A stretch of DNA of 64,000 nucleotides from Hofstenia miamia (taxonomy: Eukaryota; Xenacoelomorpha; Acoela): contig SCFE01000097.1 in the NCBI GenBank assembly GCA_004352715.1, forward strand, positions 984,927-1,048,926, in the 5' to 3' direction. Below are positions 36,992 to 46,445 of the stretch, one piece after another. The notes beneath the pieces are model-generated. The model was not told where the DNA came from, did not search any database, and saw only the letters and a list, made by a program, of their open reading frames with translations. The position numbers and the translations under genes were made by a program. Every line of letters begins with the position of its first letter. The stretch's first letter is position 1.

Positions 36992-39900
36992 GCCCCTTAG
37001 AAATGGCGCTCTGTTGGACAGTGCGCCATTTCTAAGGAGACAGACCGCCAAAATTTGATGTAGTGCAAATGCAATCGATTTTCTCATTTTATATGATTAG
37101 TGTGGATATTTTATTATAATTATTGTGTTCATTTGGATTATTTTATTTTTTTTCATGGATTAGCAATATTTTTTTAAAAAATGGCAAAAACCATTTATAT
37201 CAGGCGCTGGTCTTATTATCATTTTTTGTGTTTTTAGGTTAAATTTCGATATTTGTTTGAGGATTATTAGTCGTTCTAGGATATCTCTGATACCAAATTG
37301 TAGAAATGAATACTTTTCAGACCATGGCCTACTATATGATGGGCAGGAAATTTTAAGTAAAACCTTTAAATGAGGAGGCCAATGCCTGTATAGGCATTTA
37401 CTCAACTATAGCAGGAACTGGTTACTATATCGCTTAGCTTTTAGTAAACCTCTTAATCAACCTTTGACGTAGAATCGAATAAAACAACTCCGGAAAAAAT
37501 ATCTAATGTAGTTCTTGCGCTATGGACCACTATTTGTTCGAAATTTTGAAAAAATTTACATTTCAGTTACGGAACCCTAATTTTTTTAGAAACTGAAAAA
37601 AAACACCAATTGATTCACATATTTCTATCGATTACGCATCGAATGGTCTAAAAACTTTGGAAATCGAATCAAAACTGACTGAACTATGGCCTTCTAAACA
37701 CGGATTACTTAACCAGAAAATGCAAATTTTTGAATTTTTTTAAAACTGGCCCATTCAAAATTGAAGATACGATTACACACACTACTTAGAAAAAATGTAG
37801 CATAAAAATATTTTATAGTAGACATTAATAGGACAAATGTGGCTCGAAAATTCCGCTAAAAAATCACATTCAGGATCATGTAAGGCCTATCACAAAAATG
37901 TGAAAGCACCATCCATTTGATATAAATTGGTCTATATTTGATAAAATTCGGATGGTTACATTAGACCTTTAAAAAACAAAACATTTTCCCACATGAAAAT
38001 TGCAAGAAGACAGAGCGCCCCATATAAATATTTGTATATAGACAGAGCGCCCTCTTGAGACAGAGCGCCACATATAAATGTTCATTAGACAGAGCGCCAC
38101 ATATAAATGTTCATTAAACAGAGCGCCACATATGAATTCTGGGTTTTGAGACAGAGCGCCCGATATAAATGTATATACATATATATTGGCCAGATGTAAC
38201 ATACATTTTGGACTTTCAAATTACATCTGACCAAAAACTACAAATTTGGTTCTTACATCTGACCAAATTCAGCCTTGAGGGTAGGAAAAAATATTAGTAT
38301 ATTTTTCTATTACAATGTATTACTTGCACCAAAATATGAAAATGCAATGCAAAAAAATATTTTTTTTATAAAACTTTAACTTAGCAATTTCATTTATATT
38401 GGTCCGATGTAACATGTTTTGCATTCATGTAATAGTACATTTTCTTTCACTAAGATGATTCACATCCATTTGTTTTTTTGTTCATAGACCAATTAAGCTT
38501 TTCTTATTAACATACAAATAGTAATTATTAAAAAAATTCAATTTTTTTTGCAAAAAAAAATTATAGATTACATCTGACCAAAAGTGTTACAAATGACCAA
38601 TATATATATGAAAAAAGTCGGACCAATATATATTATAGGTGAGTTACATCTGACCAATATATATATATATATATATAAGTGAATGCAATATGGATGAAAT
38701 ACTTCAATTCACTAAACAATTGCAAATCCATTTTTGGGATGGAAATAATTTTGGTGCTACTATTGCACAAAAATTCTTCGAAACAGCATCATTTACCGAA
38801 TGTATTTCATCTCAACACATTTGATTCAAATGTATTTTGAATTTTTGGTGTTTGAGATAGGGTAGTACTCAATATANATTATAGGTGAGTTACATCTGAC
38901 CAATATATATATATATATATATATAGTTAAATATAGTTGTAGGAAATGAAGTGAATGCAATATGGATGAAATACTTCAATTCACTAAACAATTGCAAATC
39001 CATTTTTGGGATGGAAATAATTTTGGTGCTACTATTGCACAAAAATTCTTCGAAACAGCATCATTTACCGAATGTATTTCATCTCAACACATTTGATTCA
39101 AATGTATTTTGAATTTTTGGTGTTTGAGATAGGGTAGTACTCAATATAGGAAACTTAGTGGTAAGGTGTGCTAAATTGTGGTTTGACTGTATTCAGATAA
39201 TGAGGCAGTTCAATGTTCTGTAGAAAAACTGTGTGAATACCATTCAGGTCTGCCGTGCTCAAAGTCAGGACATCGCGCCGTAGAATTAGTAGTATTAGGG
39301 TTAATATCAACAGATAAACTTTTATAATTATTCGCGGGTTTTACTTTCTGTTTTTTCAGATGAATTTCTTCCTACAACGAAGAATTAAATAAAGAGTTAG
39401 TAATGATGCCATTGCATCGAAGTACGAGATTTTTAGGCCTATATTCGATTGTATTTATTTTAGCTAATGGTAACTGGGGTGAGTGGGAAAACTGGGCTGC
39501 TTGCGGTGTGCAATGCGTGCGCCATCGCCCACGACGTTGCAACAATCCCAAGCCAAACAACGGAGGTAGCAATTGTATCGGGAAGATGACGCAGTCTGAA
39601 AACTGCACTGGCGGCTTGTGCAATAAAAACAAGGCCATTATGTTCCCACATAACATGGCGGGTGATTTTAATCTCATGGGAACTGTACTGTACGTGGGAT
39701 TAGTTGTGATCATTGCGGTGTTCATCGTCATTACAATGTTCATAGTATTTTTCTTTTTTCGAAGAACAAGAATGCACGAACTTCTTAATGATAACGGTGA
39801 GTGTTGCTTCTTGTTCAATTGAAATTGATTTTTTTACACTTTGCATGATCTAGGACTGCCTAGGAGCTTCTGGCCAGATTGTTTATTAGTTATTTATTTT

Positions 39901-42900
39901 CTCATCATTTCAAATGTATTAGGGATCATTAATAATTTTGCCAGTGCTCTCTACCGCATTTCCGAATGATCAATCGATTGGATTTACATGGCATTACATC
40001 GCCAAATAATTTCTATTATCTTGACCAAAAAACTAGATGCGTTCATGCTTGTATACTGCAATAGAAATAATTTACTTTACCCAGGAATAATTTTTTATGG
40101 TTGATATAATTTATTCCATACTTTAAAATCTCAGCTTTATTTTCAAGGCAAATTGTAACTCATTTACAATTACAATAATTTATAGACGCAATTCCATAAC
40201 TCTTTTACTTGGGAATTTCATTTGTTTATATATTATGTCCTGAATTGAGTATAGGTAAATGTGCCCATTCCTGTAATTGCATATGTTCTAGTGGTTATTG
40301 GTTACAATTTTGAAATAATTAAGTCTTAATTTCAATAACCAAAGTGTGCAGGTATTTCTATCACAGGGATGATTGTAAAGTCAGTTTTTGTCACCAAAAC
40401 CCAATTGTTTCACAACTCATGAGAATTATTTATGATAATTCAAAGTGCAATGAATTGCAATTAATATTTTGCACATTTTTTCTTTTATGCTGTCACTTTT
40501 TCGATTTTATTCTCTAATTACTGATTGCTTTGCTCACTGGGTCTAAATAAAATGTTTAGGTGATGGCTTCCTGGCGTACTCTCCAATCTCAGATAAAATT
40601 ATGATGACTTCAAAGACCGCCGGTAGGTGCTCAATTAGTCTTCCGAATCGGCTCATTTGAAGCGAACAGCAAATATTCTATGTTCTGTCACCTGAATTTT
40701 GGATTAATCAGACAAATCGATTAAACATCTTTTGACTGTATAAATTTATAAGCTACTAATAAAATGACTAATTACATCAATATGAACACATTTTCAATTA
40801 TGCGAATATCATTAAATGGCCCCATTTTATCATGATTTGGAGCTCTATAAAATTTAAATTGCTATGTTTTGCAACTCGGCAGGGCAGAACAATTCTTTTA
40901 ATGTATAATTTTTTATAAACAACTAACTATGAATGATTGAATGACTAGGCTTTCAGATTTATTGTGTCTATCGAATGCTTAAGCGCTTGTTTGTAGTTAT
41001 GTGGCGTAGATTAGTTAATTGCCTTATGCTACTAACTATATTCCCTTGTGCTAATTTGCATGTCTAGAACGCACTCTATATACAGAGCATGGCGAGTTTG
41101 ACTACTGCAACATCTCACATCTAAATCCCACTTTACAATACTACATTCCAGGCTTACCAACTCCACCATCATCTCAAGAGATTCCACAATCGAAAATCTG
41201 TATGACTCCTCTCGACGCCACTTATGCTACTCCTGATCACTACAGTGATATCACCGATATTGATTTACTTGCTGCACGTAAACAAAGTGAAGGAGAAAGG
41301 TAAACATGTTTACGATTTAATAAATGTGATCATCAAATTCGCCGATAACAATCAAACGGTCGTATCGTGTTAATAAACACTTTTGACAAACAATGTCTCG
41401 CACTTAACACATTGAATTGTTACTTTGGCACTGTTTAAATTTACTTGTAACAAAATAACGTATTTTGCAAAAATTTAGACACAAGATTTTTTACATTATT
41501 TTTGCAATGCTACACTATAATTTAAAGCGGGAATTTTATGCATTTGCCTATTAGAAATGATATTATTGAAATGCCATTCTTTGTCATTTATTTGGTTTGA
41601 ATAACGTGCTTATCACTTTCTACTGATCTAATATTGTATTTATTTTGACAACTTGATTTGGCCACTTTTTGCACTACCAAAGCAATGTGTGATAATATTA
41701 TTTGTTATGAATAATAATAATTTTTCATAAGAAATTTTTTTAAAAAAATCGCCGAAGCTCAGTTTCTGTAATTGTATGGAGTATTTTGGTTCTGATGCTC
41801 GATTGTTTTAACCATATTTTTGCGAAATTTTTTAGGTTTACGCTGTACTTTGTATCTTTTCTTGGGTTTTTATCGATTACTAATTCCATTAAATATCGTT
41901 AGCTATCCAAACTTGCACAAAATGCAACTTCATTCTTCAATAGCAACTAAGAATCATTTGAGGCTCAAAAGTCTACATTTTAGAAGAATCACGATGTTCA
42001 GTATTTTTTGCATGATTTCTATCTGAGCTACAAATTATTTTAAAAAAAGTATAGTAAGGGTTAAAAATTCGAAGTTGTTCGTAATCGGAGGAAACGTTAA
42101 TTAAATTTTATATAATATTAGCACATGCTAATTCAAAGTTATTCTCATAAGTAAGGCACACCGTCCAGTGAATTTCAACCACAATTTTATGTTTCAAATC
42201 CCCTCATCGATTTAGGGTTGGGTCCAGTGTTGACCATTTAAATGAATCGTTTTGAACGATTTTAAACCTCGTTATTTGACAGGGTTTATTTAAACGGCAG
42301 GTTGGAGGCATCTACAATGTAGTAAACAAGCAATAAATAGCATATAGCCATTTTTAATCATTTTCTATATGATGAACTATTTGAGAAAAAAGCAAAATCT
42401 TATCGTAAGTTAAAATATAAATCTGAATTAATCAAATATTTTTGTCTAGGCATGTTGGAAAGCATAAGCCAATATTCCTACTGTAGTAATTCAACAAATT
42501 CGGGCCCGTGGCCAAGAGGTTTTGGGATTACGAACCCTGTTTAAAAGGTCAGACAGCCCCTGGAAAACAAACCTGAAAGCAAAATCAGCATGTAAAAATC
42601 AAATTTATTAATTCAATTGTGCTTTCAACAATGCTGTGAAATACATTTCTAAGGTCTATTTTGTGTATATTTTGAAAAAATTTTCGCGGGAATTCGCCAC
42701 GCTGTTGCTCGCTTACGTAATCACTACTAGAAGAACTTTTCCCATCAGAAAATGCCGCCACGCCAATGCATACAGCACAAAATTCAAATGGCGTACAGGG
42801 TTGATAAAATTTTAATTTTAAGAAAATCGAAATTCTCATCAACCCTTCCTGAATGCGTGTCGACCACACTTAGGTGATGATTCTGGCTACAGGCCTGAAC

Positions 42901-45900
42901 CAATCTCTTAGATCTTCAGGTTTTGTAAATATATCAAGCGAACACTAATGCTGGTCTGCAATATCGTGTAGAAACTGGCCTCAACTGGTCAAATTTCTTT
43001 AAGAAACGGCTATTTGCTGAAAGTATTCAACTTCTGCTCAAAATAGGTGCACGATACTTGCTCAGAACGTTGCCTTCCCCAGCTAACTGCTATAGGTTAT
43101 TGTATAAAGGCTTCAATCTTATCTAGTAGAAACAAGATTTCAATGGATACTATCGAAATAAATTTGTGTTGAAACCTAAACAGACGATAGTTTAATTTAT
43201 TTGAATTTACCTACTTTTTGCATAAGTTATAGTTTGAATGCAGTTTCTTTATTCAAATTAGTTTAAACTATCATTTGATTAAAATTTTATAGTTTAATTG
43301 AATTTAAGCAGTTTAAATGTCATTTAAATGGTCAATACTGGGGGGGGGGTCAAATAATAAAGACATATATAAATGGGTTAGATCAATGTATCAAAGTAAT
43401 GTCGGTCTTGATTGGGTTATCGAAAGACATAAAACAATTACTTTTTAGTACTATTAGTTTTTTTAAATTTTATACGGTTTCTTTTTAAACACATTTATAT
43501 ATAATGGTCATAAAGCAAAAACCGGATCACATTTTGATAGAACTTTGGGTTGGGTCAAAAACATCAAAAACTCGTTAGTTTGACTTGGATTGAGACAAAA
43601 CTTATTTAGTTGGGTCAACATACCCTGACCTGATCGTTTGTAGCAATTTTTTTGTCAATTTTACAATTTTAGTTTTTATACAACAGCCACTGTTTAAATT
43701 TGGGTTTATGCCTTAAGGGGCTCATGTGCATTAATGCAAGTGGAAGACAACTGTAATAATTCGTTTTCTTTATTGAAAATTACGTAATCTCAGAATACAC
43801 GTTTTTTTTTTATAAGAAAGTTTTTTTTGGCCCAGTATTGAAACTTTCTTAGATATTTCATGTTTTCAGTACCAAAACTTTCTTGTAACTTTCTTAAAAA
43901 AATTTTATTTTGGCATGAAGTATTTGTGCGCATGCGCAGTTAAAGGCATTGTTAAAATTGCACAACTACCAGTTTTCATGAAAAAACAAGAATCATAAGA
44001 TTTAGTTAATACAGATACAGAGTTTACAGCTGACTAATCGAATGAATATAATTGATTCAATGTTTACATTAGTGTAATGACTTTTAAGAAAGGAATGAAA
44101 GACCTTTATCGAACAAAACGGAAAACACTGAGACAGTTAACTCAACCCCTACACGGTACCGGAAAATCACACATGAACGCAGATTAACAAATAAATCAAA
44201 AATAGAAAAAGGCGAGAAAAAAGACTTCTCATAATAATTTTAGAACTTTCTTAAGTTTCAAGAATCCAGTATTGAACTTTCTTACAATATTGATATGTTG
44301 AGCACTACTTTCTTATAAAACCACTTTCTTATAAAAAAAACGTGTAAATGTTTAAATTAGGAAACAAATTGTAGGCGTGAACGTTGGTTTTTACAATAGT
44401 AATAGTAAAGTCTGATATTATTTTTTGTTGTCCTCAGAAATGCTTTAATAGTTTCCGAAAGGTCTGCGTCTCAACCTAATTAAAGACAGCAACTACAATT
44501 AAATGTCTAAACACAGTCTTTACGCTGTTCAGCCACAGTATGCATATTCCTTTGTCTAACCGCCCAATGGCGGGAAAGATTTCTATTCAACTGTTTTATT
44601 TCCATAAGTTTAAACATTTGTATATTATGTGAGATTACTACTTCATGCCAAAGCTTGTGTAATGTAATTATATAAAAAGTTGAGAAATCGAGCTCTTAAA
44701 GCTCTTAGTTGATTCTTTAAATTTATGTTCAAAATTTATTAGCATTTAGTTTGGAATATGTAAAACAAGATATTTGAAAGATAGCTATAATTTCAATAAT
44801 TTTTTTCAGGTCAGTAATCGTTGAACCAAGAGAATCTAAGTACTAATTAAAATACCGACCCCCTATTAGACCATTAAAGAGTTTCCATATATACACCCTA
44901 AGTTTTGGAGTTTAGAAGTTCTCAGCAGGAAATGTGATTCAGATAAATGGCGCATTTATTGCTTGTTTATTTGTTACTTCAAAGCTTATAGGCTTTAGCT
45001 TTTGTCAATGATAATTCGCAGATATAGATTAGGTGAGAGACATCCATAAAAAGTTATTAAACTTGAAAATAATGATAATAAAATATATTGTTTTACAAAA
45101 GTTCAATCGCGTTATTATTTATAACCTGCTGCTTTATGAGATAAAATCCTACTAAACTTTTGCAGGTCTATTAACAGGCGGTTGCTTAATTTTGGCAAAC
45201 ACACATACTTGTCTGTTCAAATTTGCATGTCAATTTGCAATGTAATGGGATTTGTACAAGATTTGACTATCAATATTTCAGAAACTTCTGAATAAATTCT
45301 TAGAAAAATTGTGAAGTTACTAAGTTTTTCATGCTGAATGCGATTTTTGTGTTACATTTTACATACCATGCATATTTACTTACATAGTTTTAGAGGCCCC
45401 TTTACAGGGTCATAAGATGATAATTAAATTGCATATATAAAAATTGAGGAGAAATTTGAATTCACAATGCCAANAATTGTTGAAAATACAAATTTTCTAA
45501 TACAGTATAAAAATATGTTTGTTCATTCTCAAAGTTTTTATTTTTTGGTTTTTTGTGATAAATTCTTCCTTAGATTATTCAGAGATTCACGTTACAGCGA
45601 TTTACCTCGTTCACACAGTCTTGATGACAAATATCAGATCTATGTACCACCCTCTATCAATCCGCAGTGTGTCGCAGTCGGAATTGTCGGCAACCCTGGT
45701 GGTAGACTTTCTATTCCCGATTTTGGTAAGTCGACATATTGATTATTTTTTATATTTAATTCTAGAAAATACGCACCGAATTGTTTAGGAGTAACAATGC
45801 TGATTCCTGAAGGCGCCATTCGCCCTGGACACAGTCATGAACTTTACTTGGCTTGCAGCAATGTACGTGAAGAGCTCGGTAGTCTACCTTCAAAATCTGA

Positions 45901-46002
45901 CATTTTTATCTCAGGTGTAGTCCACACTGGTCCGACCTCTTTTGCTTTTCAGAAACCCATTATCATATCTTGTGGCCATAGTTTAGGAAAACGTATAACA
46001 TC
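26620..46002 (+). CDS. unc5: UNC5-type netrin receptor, nine internal exons (5' and 3' ends missing)
   Basis: Exons: 26620-26811, 27865-27972, 28022-28183, 33098-33208, 34584-34748, 39464-39796, 40560-40622, 41068-41299, 45574-45725 and 45789-46002, where the second and third are parted by only 49 bp. All boundaries are GT/AG, and every junction keeps the frame. The roughly 577 visible residues follow UNC5 order: Ig1 (1-100), Ig2 (101-191), TSP1 (192-246), TSP1 plus transmembrane helix (247-357), linker (358-455), ZU5 (456-577). UNC5 proteins are type I membrane receptors for netrin that mediate repulsive axon guidance and dependence-receptor signalling. The signal peptide, UPA and death domain were not found. 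The last two exons lie in an N-bounded assembly block (45475-46002), so their position is less certain than their identity. Confidence 0.93.
28022..33208 (+). CDS. unc5: UNC5 Ig2 exons
   Basis: Exon 28022-28183 encodes FIREPLSKETELGKSVKLDC and PSGYPKPRVSWLKNGKTFEY, the first half of an I-set Ig domain. Exon 33098-33208 supplies the second half, SLIFIEVDERHVANYTCVAT and NSAGKRLSNEASLTVY. The partner cysteines of the domain are split between the two exons, and the joined GAT codon restores the frame. The donor is GGTAATTT at 28184 and the acceptor CTTTTAG at 33097. The 4.9-kb intron contains two MITEs and a TA repeat. Confidence 0.92.
28454..28741. mobile_element. hAT-like MITE, reversed relative of 16755-17300
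   Basis: The ends AGACTTTTCAACGAGCC and GGCTCGTTGAAAAGTCTG are inverted, and the interior shares AACAAGCAGAACTATAAAT with the 16.8-kb element in opposite orientation. The first terminal C is changed and the flanking octamers do not match, so it is an older copy. It lies in the Ig2 intron of UNC5. Confidence 0.7.
29543..29584. repeat. TA dinucleotide microsatellite
   Basis: About 20 TA units in the UNC5 Ig2 intron. Confidence 0.95.
30703..30928. mobile_element. PIF/Harbinger-like MITE, near-complete palindrome
   Basis: The 226-bp sequence is an almost full-length inverted repeat with arms of about 108 bp. It begins GGCCACGGTTAGACTAGTGA, ends with the reverse complement, and has a short loop around AACGCGCACG. 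Both sides are flanked by TTA, the 3-bp target duplication of PIF/Harbinger elements. It has no coding capacity and lies in the UNC5 Ig2 intron. Confidence 0.85.
33243..33274. mobile_element. 32-bp hAT-like miniature with perfect 8-bp TSDs
   Basis: Two perfect 14-bp inverted arms, CAGGGCCTTCTTAA and its complement, are separated by only CATA. The copy is flanked on both sides by the octamer TTAGATTG. CAGGG-type ends and 8-bp duplications are hAT hallmarks, so this looks like an element deleted down to its inverted repeats. It starts 34 bp beyond the splice donor of the UNC5 exon ending at 33208. Confidence 0.75.
34584..34748 (+). CDS. unc5: UNC5 first thrombospondin type-1 repeat exon
   Basis: A 55-codon exon between TATGCTTTAG and GTAAGTTT. 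It encodes GGWAKWSEWSPCSSHCGKGV, then RRTRICTNPAP and a six-cysteine pattern ending TVVCP. The W-x2-W-x2-W start, CSxxCGxG and RxR elements are the classical TSP1 fold, with C-mannosylation-type tryptophans. It is one complete domain per exon, flanked by phase-1 introns. Confidence 0.95.
34954..35962. mobile_element. hAT-like non-autonomous element, 1009 bp
   Basis: Terminal repeats are CAGGCTTGTCCATTGGG at the left and, inverted, CAGGCTTGTCCAGTGGGG at the right. The flanking octamer is CGTATTTC on both sides, a perfect hAT-type duplication. Subterminal regions are rich in CCCCAC, CACGAA and CCATGGG words near both ends. No transposase is encoded. A second, smaller element appears nested at about 35158-35613. 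It lies in the intron between the two TSP1 exons of UNC5. Confidence 0.85.
35158..35613. mobile_element. Nested MITE with ACCGC subterminal words
   Basis: The ends TAGAGATGAGCGCGGTAC and (inverted) TAGAGGCAAGGTGTACGG are partly alike, and ACCGC or its complement is repeated close to both ends. The flanking octamers differ, so exact limits and superfamily are uncertain. It is contained in the hAT-like element at 34954-35962. Confidence 0.45.
36831..36985. repeat. TA microsatellite with 116-N gap
   Basis: TA repeats border the N run (36839-36954) on both sides, so the gap is probably an unresolved TA tract. Confidence 0.85.
36995..37037. repeat. 43-bp near-perfect palindrome containing GGCGCTCTGT
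   Basis: CCTTAGAAATGGCGC is followed 13 nt later by its exact complement. With one T-T mismatch the pairing extends inward, leaving a TGG loop. The arm contains GGCGCTCTGT, the complement of the ACAGAGCGCC word repeated six times at 38009-38160. This may mark one end of a transposon. Confidence 0.8.
38009..38160. repeat. Six-copy array of GACAGAGCGCC
   Basis: Copies start at 38009, 38041, 38059, 38088, 38117 (one base changed) and 38150. Most are followed by a CATATAAAT-type AT-rich spacer, at intervals of 18-33 bp. The reversed word occurs in the palindrome at 36995-37037, with a variant (GACAGACCGCC) at 37039. The pattern fits subterminal transposase-binding sites of a ~1.2-kb element, or a young minisatellite. 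Confidence 0.75.
38186..38657. mobile_element. MITE with TTACATCTGACCAA repeats
   Basis: The ends are TTGGCCAGATGTAAC and GTTACATCTGACCAA, inverted and next to TATATAT on both sides. Four further copies of the word occur inside, at 38221, 38253 and 38568 forward and 38399 reversed. No coding sequence is present. Its right half was caught up in the N-joined duplication at 38877. Confidence 0.65.
38632..39148. repeat. Direct duplication joined by a single N at 38877
   Basis: About 245 bp before the N, starting ATTATAGGTGAGTTACATCT and ending GTAGTACTCAATATA, are repeated after it with a slightly longer TA tract and one extra 24-bp stretch. This is probably an uncollapsed overlap of alleles. 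Confidence 0.85.
39464..39796 (+). CDS. unc5: UNC5 second TSP1 repeat and transmembrane helix exon
   Basis: A 111-codon exon. It begins with a second TSP1 repeat (NGNWGEWENWAACGVQC, then RCNNPKPNNGGSNC and CTGGLC). About 20 polar residues follow, then the membrane helix VLYVGLVVIIAVFIVITMFI with more hydrophobics, and a basic stop-transfer RRTRMHELL. That places the N-terminal Ig and TSP1 domains outside and ZU5 in the cytoplasm. The acceptor is TTATTTTAG and the donor GGTGAGTG. Confidence 0.95.
40560..41299 (+). CDS. unc5: UNC5 juxtamembrane linker exons
   Basis: Exon 40560-40622 (21 codons, after ATGTTTAG and before GTAGGTGC) and exon 41068-41299 (after TGTCTAG and before GTAAACAT) encode a polar, proline-rich, probably disordered linker (LPTPPSSQEIPQ, then DHYSDITDIDLLAARKQ). 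Such linkers are poorly conserved in UNC5, so these exons are supported mainly by frame continuity and splice sites. The second exon changes the phase from 1 to 2, matching the following ZU5 exon. Confidence 0.8.
42225..43340. mobile_element. TIR element, about 1.1 kb, unclassified
   Basis: CAGTGTTGACCATTTAAATG at the left and its near complement (CATTTAAATGGTCAATACTG) at the right are inverted repeats with one mismatch. Near both ends there are more TTTAAA and TTTAAAC words. A poly-G run follows the right end, and flanking octamers do not match. No transposase was recognised. It lies in the UNC5 intron before the ZU5 exons. Confidence 0.6.
43798..44344. mobile_element. TA-flanked MITE with ACTTTCTT repeats
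   Basis: Ends are CACGTTTTTTTTTTATAAGA and TCTTATAAAAAAAACGTG, inverted and flanked by TA on both sides, as in Tc1/mariner-type elements. At least eight copies of ACTTTCTT or its complement lie within 100 bp of the two ends. There is no coding sequence. Confidence 0.75.
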
Positions 46003-46064
46003 NTAAGATGATAATTAAATTGCATATATAAAAATTGAGGAGAAATTTGAATTCACAATGCCAA
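45413..46064. repeat. N-bounded block (45475-46002) between duplicated 61-bp flanks
   Basis: The 61 bases at 45413-45473, from TAAGATGATAATTAAATTGC to CAATGCCAA, are repeated exactly at 46004-46064. Ns at 45474 and 46003 enclose 528 bp carrying two UNC5 exons. If the block is removed and the copies merged, the surrounding sequence reads through without a break. Confidence 0.85.
45574..46002 (+). CDS. unc5: UNC5 ZU5 domain exons, cut by assembly
   Basis: Exon 45574-45725 includes CVAVGIVGNPGGRLSIPDFG, the conserved ZU5 start (vertebrate form xxGGRLxIPNTG). A 63-bp intron (45726-45788) follows, then MLIPEGAIRPGHSHELYLAC and VVHTGPTSFAFQKPIIISCG. ZU5 continues to the N at 46003 and stops there without a splice site or stop codon. 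Both exons sit in a block (45475-46002) enclosed by single Ns and a duplicated 61-bp flank, the pattern of inserted contigs elsewhere in this window. Confidence 0.9.
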
Positions 46065-46132
46065 AGTTAACCCAATTGCAAAAAATCAAAGCTGAAGTGT
46101 TCATCACTGTAAAACAAATTTGTTCAAGTTAG
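46058..46132 (+). pseudogene. Possible Tc1-like transposase start, 24 codons
   Basis: A short frame MPKLTQLQKIKAEVF, then 9 more residues and a stop, resembles the opening of Tc1-type transposases (MPKL followed by Q and K residues). GTGTCCGAGAACTTTTGATC just after it resembles Tc1-type terminal sequence. If real, it is a terminally truncated fragment. The match is too short to be sure. Confidence 0.2.
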
Positions 46133-46159
46133 GTGTCCGAGAACTTTTGATCGCTAATG

Positions 46160-46161
<2 letters not shown>

Positions 46162-46195
<34 letters not shown>
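46162..46195. repeat. TA dinucleotide microsatellite
   Basis: About 17 TA units directly left of the PolB element; it may obscure the element's left boundary. Confidence 0.95.
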
Positions 46196-46198
<3 letters not shown>

Positions 46199-46223
46199 GG
46201 TGTAGTGGGGCAGAGGCCTTCTC

Positions 46224-46445
46224 CCATGGCAGTAGTAAGGGATGAGTCCATGAGGTTACACTTTTTTCTGATTGTTCGAGAGGTGGGGTCCATTTCGTTC
46301 CACTTTTTTCTGATTGGTCGAGGAGGACCTTTGGCCTCTGTTGGGCCATGTATATTGACGGGGTTCTATCTCTGACGTCATTGGAATATATTCTCTTTGT
46401 TATAATATTTGTTTGTAGTCTATTGTTTAAATGTAACCAATTTAT
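46224..46445. repeat. Left terminal inverted repeat of the PolB element
   Basis: Matches the reverse complement of 57151-57430 in blocks: TAAGGGATGAGTCCAT, GGTTACACTTTTTTCTGATT, CCTTTGGCCTCTG, TATCTCTGACGTCATTGGAA and TATTGTTTAAA. It contains two copies of a TTTTTTCTGATTGGTCGAG-type unit (46262-46281 and 46304-46323), where the right repeat has three, so it is about 60 bp shorter. The outermost bases are not resolved because similarity fades before the TA tract. Confidence 0.85.
46310..46384. promoter_or_regulatory. CCAAT-box and CRE cluster in the left TIR
   Basis: CTGATTGG (46310-46317) is the complement of CCAATCAG, the NF-Y box. A degenerate copy lies at 46268. The full CRE palindrome TGACGTCA (46373-46380) overlaps ATTGG (46380-46384), and the same composite is preserved in the right TIR. 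In cellular promoters these sites bind NF-Y and CREB/ATF. Promoter activity here is inferred, not shown. Confidence 0.5.

Noticed and set aside
38009-38160. CRISPR-like array
   Set aside because: The repeat is 11 bp, spacers are short and similar to each other, and the genome is animal.
39372-39818. 148-codon minus-strand frame
   Set aside because: Antisense shadow of the UNC5 TSP1/transmembrane exon.
42505-42560. tRNA-like words (GTGGCCAAGAGG; GGGTTCGTAATCCC on the reverse strand)
   Set aside because: A-box-like and B-box-like words are on opposite strands and no cloverleaf forms.
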